Notes under the pieces: model-generated
What the model saw: only the letters and a program-made list of their open reading frames with translations
What the model was told of the DNA's origin: nothing
Databases searched by the model: none
Program-made: the position numbers and the translations under genes
Part shown: positions 25,189 to 34,295 of the stretch, one piece after another
How positions within the stretch are numbered: the first letter of the stretch is position 1
Layout of the letters: each line of letters begins with the position of its first letter
NCBI GenBank assembly: GCA_040384645.1
Contig: JAZKIX010000183.1
Coordinates: forward strand, 10,192-74,191
Direction: 5' to 3'
Source: JAZKIX01 sp040384645
GTDB taxonomy: Bacteria; Pseudomonadota; Gammaproteobacteria; Burkholderiales; Burkholderiaceae_D
Length of the DNA stretch: 64,000 nucleotides

Positions 25189-27134
25189 TTTGAAATCACC
25201 TCTAAATTTGAATCAAATTTCAATGCACTATCGAGTTTTAAAAATAATGCACTCAATTTTCGTGAATCTTTATCTGTGCTAAATGTTTTGTCGATTGTTA
25301 ATTCATATTCGCCGCAAGGAATATTGCGAATATCAAAAACTATTTCTGCTTTTCCGAAACTATTTACTATTGACGAAGAAATAATACTTTTGGAAATTCT
25401 GTTTTGAATAGAAAGTGAGAATGGGGGGGGGTAATTTTGCAAATTAGGATTCTGGAAATCAGCAGAAAAATACAATTTCCCAGTGACAAGTTTTTCGGCG
25501 CATAGTTCTTTGGTGCCGATCTCTAATGGCAGTTTAGAGCTGATCCAATTATCCCCAAAACTGGCATACTGCAGATAATATTGAATATTTGGCCTATACC
25601 AAATATCAAAGATTCGTCCTTTTTTTGAAATTTCAGTAATTTTTCTAAAGCCAAGAACGTTGGATCTATCCGAAAAAAGTTCGTGAGTTTCTTTTATGCG
25701 ATCGTTGATTCCAAAATGGGTCGGGAAAAAATAATTTTCATGTGCTGTTATAAAAAAATTTATCGACGAATCAAAAAGAAGATAGTCAGCAGAATTCATA
25801 TTTTTTGAGTATATGTCCGCGACGCCACCATAACTGAAATTACTAGCATTTTTCCATGATAAGCCACGGACATCAAGCGCCCCCATGCCGTGAAAATTGG
25901 ATGCTATCGTGGGTGTGCCAGGGGCTTTATTCAAGACCGAAGAAATTTCGAATGATATTTCAGACAGATCTTTCTGTTGTTTTAAATATGGGACTTCAAT
26001 ACGCCATGAACGATGAAGAAAGAACATGCAAAAAATAGAAATTACAATAAAAAATGTATTTCCTTGTAATGCTCTAATTTTATTGAATTTCCTTATTATT
26101 GAAAATTCATTTGATAGTATTTGACGCCCAAGTTCGAAAGAAATAAAAGCAAGCGCAGAAAAAATCCAGAATACAGTCTGTATATTTAATGAAGATGCCG
26201 CGAGTAGGGGGAAACAAACAGAGAACGCTATTCCGATAATAATTGCCACTTGTTTATTGGATATTGCTTTTGCGAATAAACTAAAAACGACCAGAAGAAC
26301 GGTCGCGGGGATTGCCATTGGGTTATAAAGAAATAAAAATTTACCATAATTGCGAGTCACATCGAATCGGTCAGTGACTCCTGCCATAGCCTTCCAGACT
26401 GCCGCGGTTCTACCGAAACTTGCGCTGTAAATATACTCAAAGGCAACTTTGTAATGCTCAAAAAAAATGGGAGTTGTTAAGATCAATACAAGGCCAATGT
26501 AACGTAGTGTCTTGAATACATGTTGCTTGTCTCTCCATAGAGAGTAATGAATGGCAGAATATGCTGTTGTCGCTGATAGTATGAAAACAATGTCGACTGT
26601 CCGTAATAGCAAGCCAAATATGGCTAGAGCCGCAAGATAGACTTCTCTGCGCTGATGATTCGAGACGAGCGTGAGGAGAAAAGCAAAAATCCATAAACCC
26701 ACCGAAAATTCAGATGTCAGTGTGGTAAAAAGTCGAAAAAATAGCGCGTGAGAGCAAAGCAATAAAGTTACTATATAAGCATAAGTGGCTGATCTTATTT
26801 TTGTTAAATAGGTCGCGAACAAAAAAATGTAGAGAGAATTGATCAGTGTCGGCAGGAGATTATTATCTATGACACGAAAAAAAACAGCTGCAATGATTAC
26901 ACTCAGTGCATTTGTTATGGGCCATAACATTACATAGGCATCGCCATTTTTCAGCTTAAAATCTGTGTGATTAAATAACCAGGAATTGATAATTTTGGCA
27001 TTGTTGAAATAAGTTAATCCATCGTAATCAGGAATGTATGGTGAGTAGTTCCCGATAAGTACAATTGCAGCAAGCGTAATAATTGCTAATGCAAGCCATA
27101 TGAATTTTAAAATGCTGGAATCGGTTTTAAACAT
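25185..27134 (-). CDS. Polytopic membrane protein, probable GT-C-type glycosyltransferase
   Basis: 649 residues. About ten hydrophobic helices fill residues 10-390, with an acidic first periplasmic loop (PDYDGLTYFNNAKI) like GT39/GtrC enzymes. A periplasmic domain of about 250 residues follows, probably a beta-sandwich at its end. GT-C enzymes take undecaprenyl-phosphate sugars and add them to glycans in the periplasm. The GtrA-like and GtrB-like proteins encoded two and four genes upstream would supply that donor. A run of nine C (minus strand; 25433-25441) at about residue 565 could cause phase variation. The coding DNA is A/T-rich. No family signature is definitive. Confidence 0.6.
   Translation of the reverse strand: MFKTDSSILKFIWLALAIITLAAIVLIGNYSPYIPDYDGLTYFNNAKIINSWLFNHTDFKLKNGDAYVMLWPITNALSVIIAAVFFRVIDNNLLPTLINSLYIFLFATYLTKIRSATYAYIVTLLLCSHALFFRLFTTLTSEFSVGLWIFAFLLTLVSNHQRREVYLAALAIFGLLLRTVDIVFILSATTAYSAIHYSLWRDKQHVFKTLRYIGLVLILTTPIFFEHYKVAFEYIYSASFGRTAAVWKAMAGVTDRFDVTRNYGKFLFLYNPMAIPATVLLVVFSLFAKAISNKQVAIIIGIAFSVCFPLLAASSLNIQTVFWIFSALAFISFELGRQILSNEFSIIRKFNKIRALQGNTFFIVISIFCMFFLHRSWRIEVPYLKQQKDLSEISFEISSVLNKAPGTPTIASNFHGMGALDVRGLSWKNASNFSYGGVADIYSKNMNSADYLLFDSSINFFITAHENYFFPTHFGINDRIKETHELFSDRSNVLGFRKITEISKKGRIFDIWYRPNIQYYLQYASFGDNWISSKLPLEIGTKELCAEKLVTGKLYFSADFQNPNLQNYPPPFSLSIQNRISKSIISSSIVNSFGKAEIVFDIRNIPCGEYELTIDKTFSTDKDSRKLSALFLKLDSALKFDSNLEVISK
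25433..25441 (-). repeat. C9 homopolymer inside the GT-C-like gene
   Basis: Nine C on the coding strand encode the PPP in NYPPPFS. Slippage by one base would shift the frame and remove the last about 85 residues. Confidence 0.8.
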
Positions 27135-28275
27135 GCTGATTTTTATCTAGAATAAATTTACTGATGATTTCAGTAATGTGACTGACATGGTTTTCTACAC
27201 CGACCCAAAGTGGCAAACGTAGCAAGCGATTGGATAGTTCCTCGGTGTTTTTTAACTCGGAAGTTGATTGGCCGTACCTAAGGCCTGCCGGTGCTCTATG
27301 CAGTGGTACGTAATGGAATACTGCGCTCACTCCCTCAGCCTTTAGCGTTTCGATTAGTCTTGTACGGCTATCCAGCGAATCAAGCAGAATGTAGTACATA
27401 TGAGCATTGTGCTGGATCCACGCTGGCAAAATGGGACGGCGTAACATGCCAGTCTCTTCTAGCGAAGCAAACGCACTGTGATATTGCTGCCAGATACGCA
27501 GACGTGTGTTGGTGATGGCTGTAGCATCCTCCATTTGAGCCCATAGAAAAGCGGCTATCACCTCACCTGGCAAATAAGATGATCCGATGTCTACCCAAGT
27601 ATATTTGTCGACTTGCCCACGAAAGAACTGGCTCCGGTTGGTCCCTTTTTCACGGATTATTTCCGACCGTGCAGTAAATCGGTCGTCATTCAACAGCAAG
27701 GCGCCACCCTCTCCACAAATAATATTTTTTGTTTCATGAAAGGAATAGGCACCTAGGTGCCCGATTGTACCCAACGGCTTGCCCTTGTATGTTGACATGA
27801 TCGCCTGCGCCGCATCTTCGATAACCAGGAGATTGTGGCGTTCTGCGATGCTCATGATTGCGTCCATTTCACACGCTATCCCCGCATAATGGACTGGTAC
27901 GATTGCTTTAGTACGCGCGGTAATGGCCTGTTCTATTTTTGTTTCATCAATATTGAGCGTATCCGGGCGAATGTCGACAAAGATGGGTACTCCACCACGC
28001 AACACAAAGGCGTTCGCAGTCGAGACAAATGTATAAGATGGCATAATCACCTCATCGCCTGCTTGAATATTCGCCAGGATTGCCGCCATCTCTAAGGCTG
28101 CGGTGCATGAATGCGTAAGTAATGCTTTTTTTGCCCCGGTTTTTATCTCCAGCCACTCGTGACATTTTTTTGTAAATGGGCCATCACCTGCCAATTTATT
28201 ATTGAAGTGGGCCTCAGCAATGTAAGAAAGCTCTCTGCCAGTCATGTGGGGCTTATTAAAGGGAATATTTATCAT
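27127..28275 (-). CDS. wecE: dTDP-4-amino-4,6-dideoxygalactose transaminase
   Basis: PLP enzyme of the DegT/DnrJ/EryC1 aminotransferase class, closest in pattern to WecE/RffA. It transfers an amino group from glutamate to dTDP-4-keto-6-deoxyglucose. 382 residues starting INIPFNKPHMTGRELSYI, the RffA opening. The PLP lysine is K183 in SFHETKN and the cofactor aspartate lies in VIEDAAQA. The gene for a WecD-like acetyltransferase lies two genes upstream, so the pair would make dTDP-4-acetamido-4,6-dideoxygalactose. The dTDP-glucose enzymes (rmlA, rmlB) are not in the window. Confidence 0.88.
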   Translation of the reverse strand: MINIPFNKPHMTGRELSYIAEAHFNNKLAGDGPFTKKCHEWLEIKTGAKKALLTHSCTAALEMAAILANIQAGDEVIMPSYTFVSTANAFVLRGGVPIFVDIRPDTLNIDETKIEQAITARTKAIVPVHYAGIACEMDAIMSIAERHNLLVIEDAAQAIMSTYKGKPLGTIGHLGAYSFHETKNIICGEGGALLLNDDRFTARSEIIREKGTNRSQFFRGQVDKYTWVDIGSSYLPGEVIAAFLWAQMEDATAITNTRLRIWQQYHSAFASLEETGMLRRPILPAWIQHNAHMYYILLDSLDSRTRLIETLKAEGVSAVFHYVPLHRAPAGLRYGQSTSELKNTEELSNRLLRLPLWVGVENHVSHITEIISKFILDKNQHV

Positions 28276-28328
28276 TTTTTGGTTAGGCAGATATACACGG
28301 TCAGCAATGAGTAATTATGCATTTCGAT

Positions 28329-28718
28329 TCACTGTTCTTTCTTATTATTAAGTAGGGCTGAAAATACAAAATAGCGAAAAGTCACGAAAAGAAATCCCGC
28401 GACAACAATAATTGCGGTAGCCTGAACCAATTGATGCGAATAGCCGAGCCTATCCACAAATATTAATAAGATAATAAAATTAACTAGGTATCCGAGAGAG
28501 TGGGCAATTAAATACCTGAAAGCTGACTTAGATACATCTCCTTCATGGGTAAATGACCATTTTCGATGTCCAATAAACCCAAGCATTGCTCCGGTGAGAT
28601 ACAACAAAGTCATGCTTATTTTTGGCGAAATCCCAAGGCATGTCATTATCAAATAAACAAAATAAATTATTGCATTAGTTATTATTCCTACCATGCCATA
28701 ACGAATTAGTTGCCGCAT
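28329..28718 (-). CDS. GtrA-like membrane protein
   Basis: 129 residues with four hydrophobic helices (about 7-28, 33-50, 70-92, 98-120) and the GtrA pattern RYGMVGIITNAIIYFVYL near the N-terminus. GtrA proteins are proposed to flip undecaprenyl-phosphate-linked sugars to the periplasm. AGGAAAA precedes the ATG. The GtrB-type transferase gene two positions upstream makes the expected partner. Confidence 0.85.
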   Translation of the reverse strand: MRQLIRYGMVGIITNAIIYFVYLIMTCLGISPKISMTLLYLTGAMLGFIGHRKWSFTHEGDVSKSAFRYLIAHSLGYLVNFIILLIFVDRLGYSHQLVQATAIIVVAGFLFVTFRYFVFSALLNNKKEQ

Positions 28719-28730
28719 TGATTTTCCTAT

Positions 28731-29426
28731 TTATATCTCATTCGACAAAACTCCATCGTTCGTCATGTGATAGATGTCCTGCGCATTACTGAATTTAAAG
28801 CCAAGTGACGAATATAGATTCAGTGCAGCGAGATTGGCTGCGGAAATGGAGCTGATGACTTCATCATGGCCCGATGCGAGTAATTCGCTACACACCGCGC
28901 TCCACCAGTATTTCGATAGACCTTTGCCTCGATACTCTTTGGCCAATGCGTGCAACACGAGACTATTGCCGCTACAACCGATAAAGCCAGCCAGCATGCC
29001 CTGCCAGTACAAGCCATAAACCTGTTGGGTATCCAGTAGCTGCTTTAGCCAGTTGTCATAACGCAGATCTGCAGAAGTCTTTGGCAGATTAAAATCACGA
29101 TGAAAGCGCCCGTGCTCGAACGTGCCGTGACAGATAGAAAAAGCAGATTCGGCATCTATCACTGGTGAAATGGTCGCACCCTCCAGTTGAGATTGGCGCA
29201 ATTGATTTGCATTGCAATGAGGTGCTATCAAAGTGTCGCAGTAATAGAAGCCGAATGCATGCAGCAGCCGCTTATCGGATAAAGGACTTACTTTGATGGT
29301 GTAATGTCCGACCGTGTGGGCTGCATCTTGCAGCGCTTCTTCCGAGTAATTCAGTATTTCCCAAGTTGGAAAACCAAGCGCCTCGGCGTCCCATGGTGTC
29401 GCTCTAATCAGTGGATGTTGATTCAT
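28731..29426 (-). CDS. GNAT acetyltransferase, WecD/RffC-like
   Basis: 231 residues. The opening IRATPWDAEALGFPTWEIL resembles RffC/WecD. The GNAT acetyl-CoA motif is LAKEYRGKGLSKYWW (about 165-180), followed by SISAANLAALNLYSSLGFKF. WecD N-acetylates the 4-amino group of dTDP-4-amino-4,6-dideoxygalactose. The wecE gene two positions downstream supports that substrate. It overlaps the GtrB-like gene by 23 bases. Identification as WecD-like is from pattern and context; other sugar N-acetyltransferases are possible. Confidence 0.7.
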   Translation of the reverse strand: MNQHPLIRATPWDAEALGFPTWEILNYSEEALQDAAHTVGHYTIKVSPLSDKRLLHAFGFYYCDTLIAPHCNANQLRQSQLEGATISPVIDAESAFSICHGTFEHGRFHRDFNLPKTSADLRYDNWLKQLLDTQQVYGLYWQGMLAGFIGCSGNSLVLHALAKEYRGKGLSKYWWSAVCSELLASGHDEVISSISAANLAALNLYSSLGFKFSNAQDIYHMTNDGVLSNEI

Positions 29427-30351
29427 TGAATGTTATGTTTCTAACTATATATAGAGGGCGCTTCTTGCTTTCGTCGAATGTTTTTCCGAGGTAGATACCA
29501 ATTATCCCTAGGATCGAAATAATTATTCCGCCAATAAAATAAAATGAAACGATCAAGCTGTTCCAGCCGGGAACAATTGACCCATATATCAGTGCGTGGC
29601 CGAAGATATAGGTACCGTATATAAACGAAAAAAAGGCCATCAAAAAACCTAACCGTACTGCGAGCCGGAGTGGTTTGTCTGAATAAGCGATGATGGTCTC
29701 GGAAGCGAGCTTCCACAATTTTCTGAAGGTGTAGGTTGACTTCCCCTCAAAGCGTTCAGCGTGCGCCACTTCAATGCTGGCAGTCGGAAAACCCATCCAC
29801 TGCACTAGTCCGCCAAAAAACCGAAGTTGCTCTCGCATCATTTGAAATTGCTTGACCACTTGATTGGACATGATCCGAAAATTCCCACTTTCGCCATCAT
29901 ATTCAATATCGGCGAGATAGCTGAATATTTTGTAGAATATCCGTGAAGTAAAACGTTTAAGCCGTGGATCCTGTCGCGTACCGCGCCGTGCTAGCACAAC
30001 GTCGAAACCCTCCATCGCCTTAGCGTAGAGTTTTGGAATTTCCTCAGGTCCATCCTGTAGATCGCAATCCATCACTACCACCCAGTCACCACTGCAATAG
30101 TCCAATCCTGCGGTAATTCCGTAATGTTGGCCAAAATTACGACTGAATTGAATACCACGAACACGCGGGTCAATTACGGCAAGTTGTTGAATCTTCCGCC
30201 ATGAGTTATCCCCACCACAATCCTCAACCAAAATAATTTCAAAATCAGATGATATTGTTTCCAGTGATACTTTAAGTCGCCGATATAGCTCGTCAAGACA
30301 ATTCTCGGCTTTGTAAACAGGGATAACCACGGATAGATGTGGTGTGGTCAT
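29404..30351 (-). CDS. GtrB-like undecaprenyl-phosphate glycosyltransferase (GT2)
   Basis: 315 residues. GT2 domain (HLSVVIPVYKAENCLDELYRRL; DXD-type site VVMDCDLQDGPE near 95) followed by two C-terminal membrane helices (about 235-260 and 270-295), the architecture of GtrB, ArnC and dolichol-phosphate mannosyltransferases. It would load a sugar on undecaprenyl phosphate at the inner membrane. With the GtrA-like protein and the GT-C-like protein it forms a complete periplasmic glycosylation module. It is the first intact gene after the decayed gene at 30560-31120. Confidence 0.85.
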   Translation of the reverse strand: MTTPHLSVVIPVYKAENCLDELYRRLKVSLETISSDFEIILVEDCGGDNSWRKIQQLAVIDPRVRGIQFSRNFGQHYGITAGLDYCSGDWVVVMDCDLQDGPEEIPKLYAKAMEGFDVVLARRGTRQDPRLKRFTSRIFYKIFSYLADIEYDGESGNFRIMSNQVVKQFQMMREQLRFFGGLVQWMGFPTASIEVAHAERFEGKSTYTFRKLWKLASETIIAYSDKPLRLAVRLGFLMAFFSFIYGTYIFGHALIYGSIVPGWNSLIVSFYFIGGIIISILGIIGIYLGKTFDESKKRPLYIVRNITFNESTSTD

Positions 30352-30559
30352 AGGGCAAGATATCTTTTCATTTTGGCTGGCGCGCCCATATCATTGGCTT
30401 TGTTCTAGAGTGAAAATTTTTTCAAAAATCAGGCGACATTTTTTTGAAAATGTATTCATATCCACGCGCAAAGAATGAAAATCAGGTGTAAAAAAAATAT
30501 GAATATTGAATTGCTGGAATGTTTTTTTAATCTCTATTTTACGTTAAAAATTGGTGTTC

Positions 30560-31120
30560 TCATGAAATTCTGATCTTGCCGAAAGCGATTCCAACTCTTT
30601 TAGTATCGGGGCCGCCGACTAACTTCTGGGACGAAGTGGCAAATGGAATTTGTAATGTAGTGATTTTTATGTTCTTTACTCCATTCATTACAAGTGCAAT
30701 TTTTTGCATTTTCTCGGGATGCCCTGACGCGATTAAAAAACTCGCTCCTTGTCTGATACGCGAATTTTAATCGGATTTTTTACATTTGGTCAAAATGCAG
30801 CGACGTCTAACTTAATTGCAAAATTTCTGGTAGTGAATTTGTAAATTCAATTCCGCTTCATCAGCTATTGACCCAGCCAAAAAATTCCTTTTCGTCTGTC
30901 AGGCCAGTTACATTTGACATAAATGTTGCGTAGCCATCTCTTTTGAAATCTATCCATCGGGAAAAGTCGCAGATGTATAAGATGTTTGCGATTCCATTTC
31001 ATGGTATACCGGCTGACTATGCACTTTAGAACTTTTTGTGCATTTGTCCGCTTACACCCCGCAAACAGAATTAACGTACTTACTACGAGCAAGAAAAAAT
31101 ATTTTTATTTTTATATTCAT
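30560..31120 (-). pseudogene. Decayed gene: lipoprotein-like leader plus beta-sandwich module
   Basis: The original ATG (31120) overlaps the TGA of the upstream gene as ATGA, so it was once a coupled operon member. Now it is broken by at least four frameshifts or stops. In order: FFLLVVSTLILFAGC (lipobox-like, after a poly-A frameshift); QPVYHEMESQTSYTSATFPDG-type text ending in TAG; IDFKRDGYATFMSNVTGLTD to FFGWVNS; KLDVAAF then stop then PNVKNPIKIRVSDKERVF; and finally LVGGPDTKRVGIAFGKIRIS before TGA. The motifs DF..GY..F...V.GL..E..GW and D.(R).(L)GI.F.K..I match a module found at the ends of several polysaccharide-locus transferases (DUF7024-like, from memory). Confidence 0.65.
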
Positions 31121-33060
31121 ATGCCAGTTACACCTAGAAATTTCTTGAGTCCATACGCGCGATCAGTGATCGTGTGTCGAAACAAATAAAGTGATATTGC
31201 TTTTTTTATTTGCCTATGCGTAACTGTTCGACCTAGCTCTTGCTGGCGAATTCTATCCATTTCCAAGTAGCCAATCTCTGAAATTGCTGCTGATGTTTTT
31301 TGCTTTTCATGAATTCGAAACGCGCCAAGAAAACGCGGTAGATGTGCAAATTTGGCACCGGCTTTACGGAAACGAATTAACAAGTCCCAATCCATTGCAA
31401 AGCGAAATGATTCGTCTATTCTTCCACCAGAACGTTCCCAAATTGAGCGTCGCCAAAACATTGTTTCTTGAGGCACATAGTCAGCCCAAGACAATATTTT
31501 GTCATTGTGCCCAGGCAATATCCACCTTCCAATTTGCATATCGTTTTCATCAATCAACAGACGATTACCATATACAACGTCAATTTTTGGATGGCGAATA
31601 AAGTAGTCTGCAACATAGGCTAGTGTGCCTGCCAGCAGTATATCGTCCGAGTTAACCCAAGCCATAATTTCGCCTGTACTGTGTTTGAATCCGCGGTTAA
31701 TCGCCTGCGACTGGCCGGTGTCGTCACACGATTCCCATCGGGTCAATTGATGTTCGTATTTCTTTAACACCGAAACGGTCTGATCTGAGGATCCTCCATC
31801 TTGTATTACATATTCTATTTTTGGATAATGCTGCTCTAGAATGCTTTGTATTGTTCTTTCGATAAAATGCCCTTGATTGTATGATGGCGTGACTATTGTG
31901 AACATTGGTAATTGCTCATGCTTGGTCTCACATCGATACGTGGATATATTACTCAAGCGAATAGGGCCATGTTGATTTAAGTTGCCTAATCGAGGTGTTA
32001 ATTTTGCCTTAATACGAGAAATTATACGAAATGAAGAAGCCCGAGGGTTAAGTATAAAATTGGCCATACGATAGGCTTTAATTGCACGGGAAAGATCCTG
32101 AATTACCGCTTCTTTTTCTTCTAGCTCTGATACTTCGGTCAGACTACGGTTTTTATTTGAATAAAAATTAAATTTCCCATTAAGTGGCGTAGGCACTTCG
32201 ACCAAATTTTTTTGTGTATGTGCTAACGCTGCTTGTAGATCTGCGATTGCGCTATCTTTTTCAGCATGTGCTAACTGCATTTTTGACAGTGCTAAATCTT
32301 TCTGAGCTAAAGCGGATTGCGTATAAGAAAGCGCTTCATCTTTGTATGCTAAAGTGGTTTGCGCTATTGCTAGATTTTTCGCTTGTTCTTGAATAGCCTT
32401 TTCTTTGGCGACTAAATCTAGCCACAGTTGTTTATGCGTTGAAAAAACTGTCGTAACCGCTAGCCAATCAATTCCATATTCATAACCATACTGTTGCACC
32501 GCACGTTCTATCTCGTTGGGAGTAAAAAGAATGGTGTCATTAATCACTGAAACTACATGGTTTTCACTTAATGATTTTAGTGCCTCTAAAATTTGATTAA
32601 ATGTGGGCCATTGCGATATATCGTGAGGTGCCGTAGGCGGTGCAAGGAAGAGCCGGGCATCATCAATAATAATTAAGCTATTTTTGTTGAGTCGTCCAAT
32701 CGCCATGATCTCGTGAATTAGAGGGCATTGGGAAATCGCGCCTGCTGTGTTGTCTGCGACGCACCAATGCGCATCGAGAAAATATAATGTCGACCTATTA
32801 GTTAACGTCGGTGCCAGTTTGGTCAGGAATGCTGTCGAACCGCCGTGAACAAGATGAATATTAGCTTGGCTGAAACGTGCACGCGCTTCCTCAAAGCGTT
32901 CCGCCGAGAGTTCGACTGAGTGAATTTCTAAAAAACAATCCTTAACTGAGTTTATGGTTTCACCTTGGAATGTTCCAGTTTCGACAAATACGTCGAGGTG
33001 AAGTGCTTCTTTTAATGCTTCCACCAACTTCCGGTCCAGTGAGAAATTTACTGCCCCCAT
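31117..33060 (-). CDS. Methyltransferase-like / coiled-coil / GT2 fusion protein
   Basis: 647 residues in three parts. Residues 1-210 resemble a class I SAM methyltransferase (DVFVETGTFQGETINS as motif I, HSVELS as motif II, YFLDAHW). Residues about 215-345 are a coiled coil with near-repeats built on ALAQKDLALSKMQLAHAEKD. Residues 386-620 are a GT2 glycosyltransferase (FTIVTPSYNQGHFIERTIQS; VNSDDILLAGT). An N-terminal methyltransferase plus coiled coil recalls WbdD, the chain-length ruler of ABC-exported O antigens, but the kinase part is absent and a transferase replaces it. It lies 221 bases downstream of the sulfotransferases in the same direction. Confidence 0.75.
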   Translation of the reverse strand: MGAVNFSLDRKLVEALKEALHLDVFVETGTFQGETINSVKDCFLEIHSVELSAERFEEARARFSQANIHLVHGGSTAFLTKLAPTLTNRSTLYFLDAHWCVADNTAGAISQCPLIHEIMAIGRLNKNSLIIIDDARLFLAPPTAPHDISQWPTFNQILEALKSLSENHVVSVINDTILFTPNEIERAVQQYGYEYGIDWLAVTTVFSTHKQLWLDLVAKEKAIQEQAKNLAIAQTTLAYKDEALSYTQSALAQKDLALSKMQLAHAEKDSAIADLQAALAHTQKNLVEVPTPLNGKFNFYSNKNRSLTEVSELEEKEAVIQDLSRAIKAYRMANFILNPRASSFRIISRIKAKLTPRLGNLNQHGPIRLSNISTYRCETKHEQLPMFTIVTPSYNQGHFIERTIQSILEQHYPKIEYVIQDGGSSDQTVSVLKKYEHQLTRWESCDDTGQSQAINRGFKHSTGEIMAWVNSDDILLAGTLAYVADYFIRHPKIDVVYGNRLLIDENDMQIGRWILPGHNDKILSWADYVPQETMFWRRSIWERSGGRIDESFRFAMDWDLLIRFRKAGAKFAHLPRFLGAFRIHEKQKTSAAISEIGYLEMDRIRQQELGRTVTHRQIKKAISLYLFRHTITDRAYGLKKFLGVTGI

Positions 33061-33281
33061 AATTTACCTTATTAAAATCTTACTTCGCCAAGTAGCTTGG
33101 TTGGTGCTGGCAATGTATAAATAAACATAACGCGTCGGCAAAAATTCAAAAAGAGGACAATGATTTCGCCACTACTTTGATTTTCGCAGAAACGGAATCA
33201 GATTGACACAGTATTGATTTTGCAATTCAATAGAAATTTCTATCGCATGATCGCTAATAAAGCAACGTATTTTTTTAGTTT

Positions 33282-34262
33282 TTACGTGCGTAGAATTTTA
33301 AGTTCACAGTCTTGTTTTTTAATAAGCTCAAGTCTCTCGCGGCATGCCTGGGCGAGATTCCGAATTTCTAGTTCTTTACCTACAAGTTCTTTTTCCAATT
33401 TTAAATTGCGCCGAGTTAGCAGTTCGATCTGGTTATTTGTTTGCTGCGTATTGTCGCCGTTTACTTTCAAATTAGGATCGGTTTCGACATTACTTTCTGG
33501 AAGGCACAACCACCATTCATCATTATTTTCGTACCCTATGGATGTTAAAAATCCCGGATATAAATTTTCCCATAATTTTCCATGCTCACGAGTAAAGTGA
33601 TTGCGCCAATCACCGGGAAGTCCTTTTCTGTAATGGCTTAATATGTCCGTTTCGCCCGGATTCCTCCCGCTACGGGTTTTGAATGATAATCGCGCTATAA
33701 CCGTTTCGAGAACATCAGGTGGCAATTTCCATCCTAGCCAATCTACTAGCTTGTTGAATTCTGCATGCTGGTCTTGTACAAGAGTTTCATATCGTACGAC
33801 ATATGTGTCATCTTTAACATCAATTTCCCACGTTCGATAGAAACGTATAAAGGATGCTACATCCCCAATCAACCACGTTATACGTTCACTGTTGCATGCC
33901 ATGGCAGATAGTTTATCTCTGACGTAATTTACAAATACGGTCGGCCCATGGCTATAAAGCATAGAATAAAGAAAAGAAATCAATTGGTCTCGAGGGTCTC
34001 TTAATACCACAATCGCTTTGTCACCCACGCATTTCCACGACTCCCACTCGATCCGGCTCATTGTGAAAATTGGGCCACTAAAGGTGTTTTCCGGCAGGAT
34101 AAATTGCCCTTTTGTCGGATAATCAAATGTTATTCCTGAGTATGAAATACCTGAGCATTGAGATATTTCAGCCGCGCAAAGAACATCTCGAACCCATTGG
34201 CTACCACATTTTTTTAGCGTGATATGAACTATCCTACCGTTTTTCAAATGATTTCCTTTCAT
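33282..34262 (-). CDS. Sulfotransferase with C-terminal coiled coil (second of a pair)
   Basis: 326 residues. PAPS-dependent sulfotransferase fold: the 5'-phosphosulfate loop is ITLKKCGSQWVRDVL (about 14-28), the 3'-phosphate site is AIVVLRDPRDQLISF (about 83-97), and the late GDWRNHF block stands where family-1 sulfotransferases have their GDWKN motif. Residues about 270-326 are a heptad coiled coil with AQACRERLELI. It is a tandem paralogue of the gene at 34296-35315, 33 bases upstream. It probably sulfates the exported polysaccharide. The acceptor is unknown, and PAPS synthesis genes are not in the window. Confidence 0.85.
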   Translation of the reverse strand: MKGNHLKNGRIVHITLKKCGSQWVRDVLCAAEISQCSGISYSGITFDYPTKGQFILPENTFSGPIFTMSRIEWESWKCVGDKAIVVLRDPRDQLISFLYSMLYSHGPTVFVNYVRDKLSAMACNSERITWLIGDVASFIRFYRTWEIDVKDDTYVVRYETLVQDQHAEFNKLVDWLGWKLPPDVLETVIARLSFKTRSGRNPGETDILSHYRKGLPGDWRNHFTREHGKLWENLYPGFLTSIGYENNDEWWLCLPESNVETDPNLKVNGDNTQQTNNQIELLTRRNLKLEKELVGKELEIRNLAQACRERLELIKKQDCELKILRT

Positions 34263-34295
34263 TATTCAGACGAGTGTATTTAATTCAAGTCGATA

